Notes: generated by a model not told the origin, from the letters alone. Counted from the first letter of the stretch, positions 49,288 through 57,925 are shown. The stretch: DNA of 64,000 bases from VRUE01 sp963819755 (GCA_963819755.1 CAWFXB010000002.1:930001-994000), one strand, 5' to 3'. Numbers and translations are program-made.

Positions 49288-50411
49288 GTTCCGCTGTGAC
49301 AATTCGTGAAGGCGACATCTTTAAGTCGAAGGCACAGACGCTCGTCAATACCGTCAACTGCGTCGGCGTAATGGGGAAAGGCATAGCGCTGGGGTTCAGA
49401 AAGCGCTTCCTGGAGATGCACGACGACTACGTGCGCCGCTGCGAACAGGGTGAAGTCAAACTTGGACGACCCTATCTGTACAAACGCCCAGAGCGCCCCT
49501 GGATACTCAACTTCCCGACGAAGGATCACTGGCGCTCGATGTCACGTCTCTCCGATATTGAGGCCGGTCTTGAATATCTAGAGGCCCACTACCAAGAATG
49601 GGAAATCGAGTCCCTGGCCGTGCCGCCCCTTGGCTCTGGCCATGGCGGGCTTGAGTGGCAAGTCGTGGGCCCGACGCTCTATCGCCACCTGGAACGCCTT
49701 GGGATTCCGGTCGAACTCTACGTGCCTTTCGGCACTCCACACGAGGAGTTGAAGCCAACGTACTTCCAAAGCTCTCTCATGACCGAGCCTACGCCGACGT
49801 TTGGACGGATTGGTCCTGACTGGGTGGCCCTACTGAGCGTTATCGACCGCCTTGAAGGGCAAACCTATAGGCCACGCATCGGGCGGACCTCGTTTCAAAA
49901 GCTTGCCTACTTCGCGACGGTGGTTGGACTGAACTTAGGACTCCACTACTCGCGCAGCAGCTTTGGGCCGTACGCACCCGAGTTAAAGCAGTACGTGTCC
50001 CATCTACTCAACAATGGCTTGATCGAGGAGGTCCGCATCGGGCGGATGTTCGAGGTCAGGCTCGGGAAAACCTACGAGGCCGCTAAGCGCTCCTTCGAGG
50101 GTGAGCTGGCAAATCACGAATCGCAAGTGGAACGCCTGGTGGATCTATTTGCCCGAATGAGGACGAAAGATGCCGAGATTGCGGCGACCGTTCATTTCGT
50201 CGCCAGTGAGCTCGCGGCATCGACAGGAGGTCTCCCCTCGGAGCACGAGATCCTTGAGGCGGTGATGATCTGGAAGCAGCGTCGGACGCCGGCGCTATCT
50301 CGCGACGAGGTCGCCCAAGCTGTACGGGGCCTCAACCTTCTCAACTGGATTGAGGCACAGCCAACCGACGAACTTGCCACCCACCCTGAGTTTCAGGTCA
50401 TCTACGGCTAG
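49284..50411 (+). CDS. darG: DarG antitoxin, macrodomain ADP-ribosyl glycohydrolase
   Basis: 375 residues from ATG 49284. The macrodomain (about 1-155) has the signature VNTVNCVGVMGKGIALGFRK, with the Lys of DarG-type enzymes, and the VPPLGSGHGGL loop. The C-terminal domain (about 170-375, with TSFQKLAYFATVVGLNLG) resembles the DUF4065-like part that binds and blocks DarT. It removes ADP-ribose from DNA and neutralises the toxin. Transcription stops within 25 bases of the convergent tRNA-Ile. Confidence 0.92.
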   Translation: MSSAVTIREGDIFKSKAQTLVNTVNCVGVMGKGIALGFRKRFLEMHDDYVRRCEQGEVKLGRPYLYKRPERPWILNFPTKDHWRSMSRLSDIEAGLEYLEAHYQEWEIESLAVPPLGSGHGGLEWQVVGPTLYRHLERLGIPVELYVPFGTPHEELKPTYFQSSLMTEPTPTFGRIGPDWVALLSVIDRLEGQTYRPRIGRTSFQKLAYFATVVGLNLGLHYSRSSFGPYAPELKQYVSHLLNNGLIEEVRIGRMFEVRLGKTYEAAKRSFEGELANHESQVERLVDLFARMRTKDAEIAATVHFVASELAASTGGLPSEHEILEAVMIWKQRRTPALSRDEVAQAVRGLNLLNWIEAQPTDELATHPEFQVIYG

Positions 50412-50433
50412 AGGGGCCGCCTTTACGCGGCAG

Positions 50434-50507
<74 letters not shown>

Positions 50508-50555
50508 GGGGCGACGCGATGATAGCGACCCGGCGGCGCTGCCCGCGCGGCGTGC

Positions 50556-51434
50556 TCAGGCTCGTTTGCGGCCCAGCTTGCGCGCCAGAGCAAGGGCTTC
50601 GTCGAGGTCGGCGAGGCGGATCTCGACCGACACCCCTGCCCCACGCGGACGCACCTTCACCTCGTGGCCGAGTGCGGTCTCCAGCTTGTCGGCCGCCTCG
50701 CGCATCGCTGCCGCCTCCTCGGCGTCGACTGACCGGCGGTTGCTCTTCACCTGTTTTGGCTGGCTGGCCAACTTAACCCTGTTCTCGGTCTCACGGACGG
50801 ACCAGCCCCCCTTCGCTGCATCGCGTGCGAGGCGGCGGCGCACATCGTTGCCGGAGACGGCGAGGAGGGCACGTCCGTGGCCCTCGCTGAGCTCGCCGGC
50901 CTCGAGCAGGGCGATTGCCTCGTCGGGCAGGTCGAGCAAGCGGATCAGGTTGGACACGGCGGGGCGGCTGCGGCCGATGCGACGGGCGAGATCCTCCTTG
51001 GAGAGGCCGAGGTCCTCGACCAGGGCCGCGCAGGCGCGGGCCTCCTCGACCGGGTTGAGGTCCTCTCTGACCATGTTCTCGATCAACGCGACCTGCAGCC
51101 GCTCGGCGTGCTCGGAGTCGCGCACGATCGCCGGCACCTTCTCCAGGCCGGCCTGCTGGGAGGCGCGCCAGCGACGCTCGCCGGCGATCAGCTCGTAGCT
51201 GCCGTCGTGGAGGGGGCGGACCAGGAGCGGCTGCACCACGCCGCTCGTCTCGATTGACGCGGCGAGGGCCGCCAGAGCATCGGCATCGAAGTTGGTGCGG
51301 GGCTGCTTCGGGTTCGGCTTGATCAGGCCGACCGGTAGCTCGCGCAGCTCGCCGACCTCCTCGCCGGCGACGCTCTCGGGCAGGATTGCCGCGAGGCCGC
51401 GGCCCATGCCCCGTTTTGCCTTGCCGCTAGCCAC
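50556..51434 (-). CDS. parB: Chromosome-partitioning protein ParB
   Basis: 292 residues. The N-terminal parA-interacting part (GMGRGLAAILPE) precedes the CTPase/ParB core with PNPKQPRTNF (about 41-50) and LIAGERRWRASQ (about 82-93, the CTP-binding GERR motif). The helix-turn-helix is at about 140-170 (LSKEDLARRIGRSRPAVSNL), and a C-terminal dimerisation domain follows. ParB loads on parS and organises the origin region. It overlaps parA by 8 bases. A parS-like site lies about 3 kb away at 54695. Confidence 0.96.
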   Translation of the reverse strand: MASGKAKRGMGRGLAAILPESVAGEEVGELRELPVGLIKPNPKQPRTNFDADALAALAASIETSGVVQPLLVRPLHDGSYELIAGERRWRASQQAGLEKVPAIVRDSEHAERLQVALIENMVREDLNPVEEARACAALVEDLGLSKEDLARRIGRSRPAVSNLIRLLDLPDEAIALLEAGELSEGHGRALLAVSGNDVRRRLARDAAKGGWSVRETENRVKLASQPKQVKSNRRSVDAEEAAAMREAADKLETALGHEVKVRPRGAGVSVEIRLADLDEALALARKLGRKRA

Positions 51435-52185
51435 GGCCGGCCAGCTCCTCCGCCAGCGCCTGATAGGCGGTGGCGCCGCGCGAGGCGGGAGCGTGCTCGG
51501 TCACGGGCAAGCCGTAGCTCGGCGCCTCGGCGACCCTGACGCTGCGTGGTATGACCGTGTCGAAGACCATTTCGGGGAAGTGCTCCCGCATCTCTCGCTC
51601 CACGTCCTGGGCGAGGCGCGTGCGCTCGTCGTGCATGGTGATCAACAGGCCCGACACGTTCAGCGCCGGGTTGAGCTCACGGCGAATCATCCCCAGCGTG
51701 TCGAGGAACTGGACCAGCCCCTCCAGCGCCAAATACTCGGCCTGCACCGGCACGATCACGCGATCGGAGGCGACCAGGGCGTTGACACTGACCGGGCCCA
51801 GCGAGGGGGGGCAGTCGAGCATCGTGAAGGCGAAGCGCTTGCGCAGCGGGCCAAGACGTTCGCGCAACCGGGTCTCCGAGCCGTCGAGGCGGGGAAGCTC
51901 GACGGCCGCGCCGGCCAAGTCGCGGTTGGCCGGAACGAGCCAGAGGTTGTCCGGCCCGGCCGGCCGGGCTGCCTCGGCAACCGAGACGTCGCCGATCAGG
52001 CAGTCGTAGGAGGAGGGGTGCGCATCGCGGTCGCCGCCGAGGGCCACGGTGGCGTTGCACTGGGGATCGAGGTCGACCAGCAGGGTCTGGGATCCCGCGG
52101 CGGCGACGCAGGCGGTCAGGTTGACCGCGGTCGTCGTCTTGCCGACGCCGCCCTTCTGGTTCGCCACCGCGTAGACAAGGCCCAT
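51427..52185 (-). CDS. parA: Chromosome-partitioning ATPase ParA
   Basis: 252 residues. The deviant Walker A KGGVGKTT (11-18), the Walker B-like MLDCPPSLGPV and the DLDPQCN motif define ParA/Soj. It moves ParB-bound origins by ATP-driven DNA binding. The N-terminus is short, without the extra DNA-binding helix of plasmid type I ParA. It is first in the parA-parB pair and follows rsmG by 19 bases. Confidence 0.96.
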   Translation of the reverse strand: MGLVYAVANQKGGVGKTTTAVNLTACVAAAGSQTLLVDLDPQCNATVALGGDRDAHPSSYDCLIGDVSVAEAARPAGPDNLWLVPANRDLAGAAVELPRLDGSETRLRERLGPLRKRFAFTMLDCPPSLGPVSVNALVASDRVIVPVQAEYLALEGLVQFLDTLGMIRRELNPALNVSGLLITMHDERTRLAQDVEREMREHFPEMVFDTVIPRSVRVAEAPSYGLPVTEHAPASRGATAYQALAEELAGRG

Positions 52186-52204
52186 GGGCGCAGACTATTT
52201 GGCC

Positions 52205-52915
52205 TCAGCCACGGGGGCGCTTCTTGGCCATGCCGGGTCGGCGGGGAAGGTCTTCTGGGGTGGAGCCGCGCTTGCGCAGGACGTGAAGATGGCGATGCTT
52301 ACTGCCGGCGCGGTCGCCGACATCCAAGATTTGCTCCGAGTGCATCGCGAGCTGCTCGGCGGCTCGTTCGAGCTGTTGCTCCTCGCCGGGGTCGCGTTTG
52401 CCCTTCCAGGCAACCAGGACACCGTTCTCTTTGAGGAGTGGCGACGCCAGCTCCGCCAGGGTCGAGAGGCGGCCCACGGCTCGGGCGGTGACGACATCGT
52501 AGGAATCGCGGTGCTCGGTGGTGGCGATCTCCTCGGAGCGAGCATTTAAGACGCTGGCATTGGAGATCCCAGCCTCGTCGATAGCGCGCTGGATGAACTC
52601 GCACTTGCGGCCGACAGACTCGATCAGGTCGACTTTGGAATCAGGCAGCGCCACCGCCAGCACAAGGCCAGGAAACCCTGCTCCAGAGCCAATATCCGCG
52701 ATACGCCCCGCCCGACTCAGCTCCTCGACCTCCAGCCCGGTGAGGCTGTCCTCTACATGCACCCGCCAAGCACGCTCCGGCTCAGTGACCGAGCTGACCG
52801 AAGCCCTCTCCCCCTCCAACAGCTCGAGGACCCTGCTCGTAGCCTCCACCTGCGCTTCGCTGAGAAAGCCCCCGGTAGGGCTGGAACGTCTTGTACTTTT
52901 TCGCTGTGGGCCCAC
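52205..52915 (-). CDS. rsmG: 16S rRNA (guanine527-N7) methyltransferase RsmG
   Basis: 236 residues from GTG 52915. The SAM site IADIGSGAGFPGLVLAV is intact, as are WRVHVEDSLTGL and the ARAVGRLSTLAELASPLL signature. It methylates G527 in the 530 loop; loss gives low-level streptomycin resistance elsewhere. The first 20 codons come from one arm and the loop of the nested palindrome, and the true start may be a GTG at the codon for Val in EAQVEAT. It is clustered with parAB as in many bacteria. Confidence 0.94.
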   Translation of the reverse strand: MGPQRKSTRRSSPTGGFLSEAQVEATSRVLELLEGERASVSSVTEPERAWRVHVEDSLTGLEVEELSRAGRIADIGSGAGFPGLVLAVALPDSKVDLIESVGRKCEFIQRAIDEAGISNASVLNARSEEIATTEHRDSYDVVTARAVGRLSTLAELASPLLKENGVLVAWKGKRDPGEEQQLERAAEQLAMHSEQILDVGDRAGSKHRHLHVLRKRGSTPEDLPRRPGMAKKRPRG

Positions 52916-52979
52916 GGGCGTCAGCCGAAATCGGCTCCACCGAAAAAGTTAAGTGAAAGCCCCACCGGGGGCTTTCTCA
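52861..52979. repeat. Nested palindrome between jag and rsmG
   Basis: Outer 22-bp arms (52861-52882 and 52958-52979, one mismatch) enclose inner 9-bp arms ACTTTTTCG/CGAAAAAGT (52895-52903 and 52941-52949). Further in lie the palindromes TGGGCCCA and AGCCGA-AA-TCGGCT. The outer right arm covers the jag stop codon and the left arm encodes part of the rsmG N-terminus. The core is unrelated to that of copies 1-3. Confidence 0.8.
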
Positions 52980-53459
52980 CTCCGACACAAGCGGAGCAAC
53001 AACGACGCAGCGCCGAGGCTCGTCCCCTTCGCTGTAGGTCTCAACGCCGGAGCGCTCTTTGAGGTGTTCGTGCACGACGCGCCGTTCCTGGGCGCTCATC
53101 GGGTCCATCTCGACCGTGACATTGCCGTCCAGCGCCTGCTCGGCAGCCCTATCCGCCCGCGCGGTCAAAACCTCCCTGCGGCGCGCGCGGTAGCCGGAAA
53201 CATCGAGCACAACCCGTTTCCGGTCCCTAAGGCCCCGAAACGCGGCCTGGAAGGCGAGCAACTGCAGCGCATCGATGGTCTGCCCTCGTTTGCCGATCAG
53301 CAGCCCGTAATCGTCGTCCCCCGTGATGACAGCCTCGATCCGCTCGTCGTCCTCCTTGACCTCAACCTCGCCATCAAGGTCAAGCTCGTCGAGAACGCCC
53401 TCAACAAGCTCCTGAACCCGCTCAGCGGGCTCCTCAGGCCATTTACTCTCATCACTCAC
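52977..53459 (-). CDS. jag: Jag/KhpB RNA-binding protein (KH-R3H)
   Basis: 160 residues from GTG 53459. A KH domain (about 45-90, GLLIGKRGQTIDALQLL) is followed by an R3H domain (about 110-155, ending near the RRVVHEHLKERSGVETYSEG segment). It lacks the N-terminal Jag_N domain of the Bacillus protein, as is usual in actinobacteria. It binds RNA and is linked to cell-division and envelope control in Gram-positives. It belongs to the rpmH-rnpA-yidD-yidC-jag-rsmG order, but palindromic element copy 3 separates it from yidC. Confidence 0.93.
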   Translation of the reverse strand: MSDESKWPEEPAERVQELVEGVLDELDLDGEVEVKEDDERIEAVITGDDDYGLLIGKRGQTIDALQLLAFQAAFRGLRDRKRVVLDVSGYRARRREVLTARADRAAEQALDGNVTVEMDPMSAQERRVVHEHLKERSGVETYSEGDEPRRCVVVAPLVSE

Positions 53460-53540
53460 GCCCCGCACCCTATTCCAGCGAGGGAGGGGAGGGGAAGCCG
53501 GCTCCCATCCCCACAAGCTCAACAAGAGACGGGGTGGTCA

Positions 53541-53669
53541 CAGGCAGCGGGAGAAGTCTCCAGAAGTGCCTCGCGAAGCGGCTCCGCAGAGTGATTCGAG
53601 CCGCGAAGCGGTCCATCTCCGTGAGCGGAGCGAACCCAGGCAGCTTCTGGAGACTTCTCCCGCTGCCTG
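53541..53669 (+). repeat. Palindromic element, copy 3
   Basis: Arms 53541-53570 and 53639-53669 are inverted copies differing by one inserted base next to the core. The core (53571-53638) starts TCGCGAAGCGGCTCCGCAGA like copy 2 and contains GTGAGCGGAGCGAAC near its end. It fills most of the gap between yidC and jag. Confidence 0.92.
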
Positions 53670-53680
53670 ACGAGCTTCCG

Positions 53681-54430
53681 TCAGCGCCGCCGCTTCTTCT
53701 TTTTGGGTGGCGGAGGCGGAGGCTTGGCAGCCGCAATCGCCTCGGGCGTCGCCATCGCGGGAGCCGGGATGAACCGTTTGAGCGCGTACTGCTGGCCGAT
53801 CGTCCAGAAGTTGGTCGTGATCCAGTAGAGGACGAGGCCGGCCGGGAAGCTGATCACGAAGGGGACGAAGACGAAGGGCAGGACCATCATCATCGTGCGC
53901 TGGCTTTTATCGGCGGTGACCGCCATGACCATGCCGGAGATCAGCTGGGTGCCGATGTAGAGGATGAGCAGGGCGATCAGTTCGCCGCCGGTCGCCTTCG
54001 CGGTCAGGTCGTGGATGAAGAGGAACGACGCTTCGCTGCCGCAATGGCCCGCTTCGCAGCCAATGTCTGCGGGGAGCTCGTTGCGGAGGACGTGGAAGAG
54101 GGTGATGAAGACCGGCAGCTGAGCGACCAGCGGGATGCAGGAGGCAAAGGGGTTGACCTTGTTCTCTTTGTAGAAGGCCATCATCTCCTGCTGCATGCGC
54201 TGCTGATCGTTCTTGTACTTCTCTTTGAGCTCCTTCAGCTGCGGCTGTAGAGCCTGCAGGGCCCGCATCCCTTTCAGCGATTTGTAGGTGAGCGGGATCA
54301 GCAGCGCCCTGGTGCAGATCGTCAGCGCGATGATCGCGCCGCCCCAGCTGAGGCCGACGTCGTCGTGGAAGAACTTGAGGACCGAGTTGGCAACGTCGAC
54401 CAGCGGCTGCAGGATGTCGGCGGTTGGCAT
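53681..54430 (-). CDS. yidC: Membrane protein insertase YidC
   Basis: 249 residues from ATG 54430, sharing its A with the yidD stop. It has about five membrane helices: near 29-46 (the groove helix start WGGAIIALTICTRALLIPLT), 105-120, 150-170, 185-205 and 208-222. The charged groove Arg is in CTRALL. The C-terminus is Pro-rich and strongly basic (PPPPPPKKKKRRR), typical of ribosome-binding tails. It inserts membrane proteins alone or with SecYEG. Confidence 0.95.
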   Translation of the reverse strand: MPTADILQPLVDVANSVLKFFHDDVGLSWGGAIIALTICTRALLIPLTYKSLKGMRALQALQPQLKELKEKYKNDQQRMQQEMMAFYKENKVNPFASCIPLVAQLPVFITLFHVLRNELPADIGCEAGHCGSEASFLFIHDLTAKATGGELIALLILYIGTQLISGMVMAVTADKSQRTMMMVLPFVFVPFVISFPAGLVLYWITTNFWTIGQQYALKRFIPAPAMATPEAIAAAKPPPPPPKKKKRRR

Positions 54431-54702
54431 CAAGAGTGGGCCTCACGGTGATAGTCGGCGGGATCGACCGGCCCCACTCGCAACGTGAAGCGGTCCGGGA
54501 CGGGGTCGAAGCCCCCGTGGCTGAAGGGATTGCAGCGCAGCAGGCGCCAGCAGGCGAGCAGCGAGCCCCTGATCGGCCCGAAGCGGCGAATCGACTGGCT
54601 CGCGTAGGCGGAACAGGTCGGCTCGTAGCGACAGCGACGCGGTAGAGCGGGCGAAACGAGGCGCTGGTAGGCGGCGATCGGTGCCAGCAGAAGCCGTTTC
54701 AC
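54430..54702 (-). CDS. yidD: YidD membrane-protein insertion efficiency factor
   Basis: 90 residues from GTG 54702. The full YidD core is present: YQRLVSPALPRRCRYEPTCS, YASQSIRRFG and RLLRCNPFSHGGFDPVP, with three conserved Cys. It is a small membrane-associated helper of YidC. Its start overlaps the rnpA end by 4 bp and lies inside a parS-like sequence. Confidence 0.95.
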   Translation of the reverse strand: MKRLLLAPIAAYQRLVSPALPRRCRYEPTCSAYASQSIRRFGPIRGSLLACWRLLRCNPFSHGGFDPVPDRFTLRVGPVDPADYHREAHS

Positions 54703-54710
54703 GTGGAACG
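54695..54710. promoter_or_regulatory. parS-like ParB-binding site
   Basis: CGTTTCACGTGGAACG matches the parS consensus TGTTTCACGTGAAACA at 13 of 16 positions, with the central TTTCACGTG exact. It lies over the yidD start and the last codons of rnpA, about 0.6 kb from dnaA and 3.3 kb from parB, the usual neighbourhood. Confidence 0.7.
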
Positions 54711-55067
54711 CCTTCCAGCGCCGGACTGCTCGAGTGCCTCTTCGAGGCTCGCCCTGGCGCCCTCGGTCCCGTCGCGCTCGATCATCGCGGCGATCTCGGA
54801 GCGAGCCACCAGGACGAAGTCATGTCGCGGCGGAAGCCTGTCGGAGAGGCTCCAAAAGGCCTCCCGCAGAGTCCGCTTGACCCGGTTGCGATCGACTGCG
54901 CCGCCGACCTTGCGGCTGACCGAGACACCGAGCCGGACATCGCGCTCCTCCTCGTCCTTGCGGGGAAAGCTGTAGAGCACGAGATAGCGGGTGGCGTGGG
55001 AGGAGCCGTCGCGGTAGACGCGATCGAACTCGGCACTCCGCGAGAGGCGCCGTCGCTTCGCCGCCAT
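54699..55067 (-). CDS. rnpA: Ribonuclease P protein component
   Basis: 122 residues from ATG 55067 (a GTG lies one codon earlier). The RNase P signature RNRVKRTLREAFW (about 61-73) and the N-terminal LSRSAEFDRVYRDG are present. It assists the catalytic RNA in 5' maturation of tRNAs. It follows rpmH by 25 bases, the near-universal pairing, and overlaps yidD by 4 bp. Confidence 0.95.
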   Translation of the reverse strand: MAAKRRRLSRSAEFDRVYRDGSSHATRYLVLYSFPRKDEEERDVRLGVSVSRKVGGAVDRNRVKRTLREAFWSLSDRLPPRHDFVLVARSEIAAMIERDGTEGARASLEEALEQSGAGRRST

Positions 55068-55092
55068 CACTCGAACCCGGCTGGGCGGACCG

Positions 55093-55230
55093 TCATCCCG
55101 GCGTGAGGCGTTTCCGGCCTTTGGCGCGGCGCCGCTTCAGGATCGCGCGGCCCCCGCGCGTCCGCATCCTCGCCCGGAACCCGTGGGTCTTGGCCCGCTT
55201 ACGCTTCTTCGGCTGATAGGTGCGCTTCAT
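55093..55230 (-). CDS. rpmH: 50S ribosomal protein L34
   Basis: 45 residues: MKRTYQPKKRKRAKTHGF, then RARMRTRGGRAILKRRRAKG and the RKRL end. It has the usual L34 length and is very basic. It is divergent from dnaA with a 99-base gap, the classical origin-region layout. Confidence 0.98.
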   Translation of the reverse strand: MKRTYQPKKRKRAKTHGFRARMRTRGGRAILKRRRAKGRKRLTPG

Positions 55231-55240
55231 TGGGCGTCGC

Positions 55241-55246
55241 AGTATA
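55241..55246 (-). promoter_or_regulatory. -10 box of rpmH
   Basis: TATACT on the minus strand lies 10 bases before the rpmH ATG, so the leader would be only a few bases. No clear -35 is seen. Confidence 0.6.
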
Positions 55247-55329
55247 CGGAGGCGTCCGAGAATCATTTCTTCGGCATTTGCGACCCGCCCAGATTCGAGC
55301 GGAGAGGTCGACGCTATGGTCGCTCGCCG

Positions 55330-56679
55330 GTGCCCGACGACTCGCCCGCACAGGACCTCGACGCCCTTTGGGAGGACATCCAACGACGCCTGCGACTGGC
55401 CGTTCCGGAGTCGACCTTCAAGATCTGGCTCGAGCCGCTCAGGGCGGTTGGCATCCAGGGCACGACCCTCTTCCTCGCGGCGCCGGACGGGATCCAGACC
55501 TGGGTCGAGCGGCGCTACGCGCCCTTGCTTCGCGAAGCGCTGGCCGAGGCGGTCACCCCGCTGGTCGAGATCGCCTTCTCCAGTGCCGAGGGAGACCGCG
55601 GGGGGAAATTGGCGAAGGCCCTCGCGGTAGAGCTCAACCCCAACTACACGTTCGAGCGCTTCGTGATCGGCGAGGGCAATCGCATCGCGCACGCTGCCGC
55701 GCTCGCCGTCGCAGAGACGCCCTCGGAGGCCTACAACCCGCTCTTTCTGCACGGGCCTCCAGGGCTCGGCAAGACGCACCTGCTCGGCGCGATCGCCAAC
55801 TACCTGCAAGCCAACGCCCCCGGCCTCAGCGTGCGCTACACCACCGCCGAGGGCTTCACCAACGAGTTCGTCGCCGCGCTGCGGGCGAGCGGGGCGGAGA
55901 AGTTCAAGAGCCGCTACCGGGATCTGGATGTCCTGCTCGTCGACGATGTCCAGTTCCTACAGGGCAAGCAGCACACCGAGGAGGAGTTCTTCCACACCTT
56001 CAATGCCCTCTATGAGGGGGGAAGCCAGCTCGTGCTCTCGGCCGACCGGCTCCCCAGCGAGCTCTCGACCCTCGAGTCGCGGCTGCGCGATCGCTTCGAG
56101 TGGGGCCTGACGGTCCCGGTCGGGCCCCCCGACCTCGCCACCCGCCTCACCGTCCTCCAGCGCCTTGCCCGCGAGGCGGGCCTCGAGACGGATGGCGACG
56201 ACGCCCTCTCCGAGCTCGCTCGGCGGATCGACGCCAACGTACGCCGTCTCCATGGCGGCCTGACCAAGGTGATCGCACACGCCTCGCTCAGCGCCAAGCC
56301 GCTCAGCGCCGAGCTGATCGCCGAGCTGATCCCCCATCGCTCACAGGCGAGCGAGGCGACGACGGTCGAGGAAATCCAGGACCGCGTCGCGAGCGCCTTC
56401 AGCATCTCCAGGGCAGAGATGGTCGGCAGCAGCCGCGCCGCCACCCCGTTGCGGGCACGGCAGATCGCGATCCTGCTCACCCGCGAGGCGACCGATCTCT
56501 CCCTGCCCCAGATCGGACGCCTCTACGGCGGTCGCGACCACTCGACCGTGCTCAACTCGCTGCGCCGTGCGGAAGCGACACTGAGTGGCGACGCCGGCCT
56601 CGCTCGCCAAGTCGCCGAGTTGCGCTCTTCTATCCACAGCCCCCCGGCCAAACCGGCCTCGCCGCCGCCGGCACTGTAA
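55330..56679 (+). CDS. dnaA: Chromosomal replication initiator DnaA
   Basis: 449 residues from GTG 55330 (VPDDSPAQDLDALWEDIQ). Domain I (1-80) contains TFKIWLEPL. Domain III has Walker A GPPGLGKTH (about 142-150), Walker B LLVDDVQFLQG and sensor SADRLPSELSTLESRLRDRF. The domain IV helix-turn-helix ends with the signature YGGRDHSTVLNSL. It binds DnaA boxes and opens oriC. Domain II is almost absent, which makes the protein shorter than most actinobacterial DnaA. Confidence 0.97.
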   Translation: MPDDSPAQDLDALWEDIQRRLRLAVPESTFKIWLEPLRAVGIQGTTLFLAAPDGIQTWVERRYAPLLREALAEAVTPLVEIAFSSAEGDRGGKLAKALAVELNPNYTFERFVIGEGNRIAHAAALAVAETPSEAYNPLFLHGPPGLGKTHLLGAIANYLQANAPGLSVRYTTAEGFTNEFVAALRASGAEKFKSRYRDLDVLLVDDVQFLQGKQHTEEEFFHTFNALYEGGSQLVLSADRLPSELSTLESRLRDRFEWGLTVPVGPPDLATRLTVLQRLAREAGLETDGDDALSELARRIDANVRRLHGGLTKVIAHASLSAKPLSAELIAELIPHRSQASEATTVEEIQDRVASAFSISRAEMVGSSRAATPLRARQIAILLTREATDLSLPQIGRLYGGRDHSTVLNSLRRAEATLSGDAGLARQVAELRSSIHSPPAKPASPPPAL

Positions 56680-56795
56680 GAATCAATGCCTTCCACAGCT
56701 ATCTCCACAGCCCGAAAATCCCATGACCATGCCGATTTTCGATGGCTTCGGCTATTTCCACAAGTACTAACTCAACTCAAGAGGACATCAGTCAT
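56630..56795. other. oriC: Putative oriC with degenerate DnaA boxes
   Basis: Four same-direction sites end in TCCACA: CTATCCACA (56630), CCTTCCACA (56689), ATCTCCACA (56701) and ATTTCCACA (56754). The consensus is TTATCCACA. They sit at the end of dnaA and in the 116-base gap to dnaN, which is relatively AT-rich (TTTTCGATGG, AAGTACTAACTC). None is a perfect box, so the call rests on clustering and location. Confidence 0.55.
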
Positions 56796-57902
56796 TTGAA
56801 GCTGACCACCAAACGCGACCAGCTTGTCTCAAAGCTTTCGATCGTTTCGCGAGCTGTTTCAACCCGCGCTGCGACTCAGGCTCTCTCCGGGATCCTCCTC
56901 AACGCTTCCGACGGCAGCGTTGCGCTGGCGGCTACCGACGGAGAGATGGGATTGCGCACCGTGCTGGAGGCCGAGGTCGAGGGAACCGGCACCGTCCTGC
57001 TTCCAGGCCGCCTCCTTTCCGAGCTCGCTCGCTCACTCGGCGACGAGAGCGTCGAAATCGAGTTGCGCGAGTCCGAGCACGACGTCGAGATCCGCAGCGG
57101 TGGCTCCAGCTTCCACCTCCGCGTTCTGCCCAGCGAGGATTTTCCAAACCTGCCCGACGAGGGAGACGAGCCGTTGAAGATCCCGGCTCCGGCGCTGGCC
57201 GAGACGGTCGACCTGGTCGCCCCCGCCGCGTCGCGCGACGACATGCGCCCCGTCCTCACCGGCGTGCTGGTCACCGCGGCGGGGGAGGAGATGACGATGG
57301 TCGCTACGGACTCTTACCGTCTCGCGGTCAAGCGCACCGAGCTGGAGGGCGCGATCGGCGGAGAGCTCGAGGCCAACATCCCGGCCAAGGCGCTACGCGA
57401 GCTGGGCCGCCTCGTCGCCGGCGGCGAGGTCGAGGAGGTGGCGGTGAGCTTGCTTCCGAATCAAGCCGTCTTCAAGGCAGGGGCGATCCTCCTCAATACG
57501 AGGCTGATCGATGGCCAATTTCCCAACTTTCGACAACTCCTGCCCGAGTCCTACGAGCACGATGTCCGTTTGCCCCGACCCGAATTCCTCGAGGTCGTCC
57601 GCCGGGTGAGCCAGCTTGCGCAGCGCAATGCGCCGCTGCGGCTCTCGTTCTCTCCGGGTGAGCTGAAGGTGTCGGCTTCGACGCCGGACGTCGGCGACGC
57701 GGAGGAGACGATGCCGGCGGCCTTCGAGGGGGAGCCACTGGAGATCGGCTTCAACCCGGAGTTCCTTCGCGACGGGATCGAAAGCGTCGAGGGCGACGAG
57801 GTGCTGCTGCGGCTGATCTCGCCGCTGCGACCCGGCCTGCTGCAGCCAATCGACAACGAAGACTTCCGCTATCTGGTGATGCCGATCCGCCTCAACGTCT
57901 AG
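56796..57902 (+). CDS. dnaN: DNA polymerase III beta sliding clamp
   Basis: 368 residues from TTG 56796, preceded by GAGGA about 10 bases upstream. The three-domain clamp is evident, with LTTKRDQLVSKLSIVSRAV at the start, VLLPGRLLSELARSL in domain I, MVATDSYRLAVKR in domain II and the C-terminal PIRLNV. It encircles DNA as a dimer to hold polymerase. An earlier ATG (56742) would add 18 unlikely residues spanning a DnaA box. Confidence 0.96.
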   Translation: MKLTTKRDQLVSKLSIVSRAVSTRAATQALSGILLNASDGSVALAATDGEMGLRTVLEAEVEGTGTVLLPGRLLSELARSLGDESVEIELRESEHDVEIRSGGSSFHLRVLPSEDFPNLPDEGDEPLKIPAPALAETVDLVAPAASRDDMRPVLTGVLVTAAGEEMTMVATDSYRLAVKRTELEGAIGGELEANIPAKALRELGRLVAGGEVEEVAVSLLPNQAVFKAGAILLNTRLIDGQFPNFRQLLPESYEHDVRLPRPEFLEVVRRVSQLAQRNAPLRLSFSPGELKVSASTPDVGDAEETMPAAFEGEPLEIGFNPEFLRDGIESVEGDEVLLRLISPLRPGLLQPIDNEDFRYLVMPIRLNV

Positions 57903-57925
57903 ATGGCCACCTAGGGCGTGCACCA

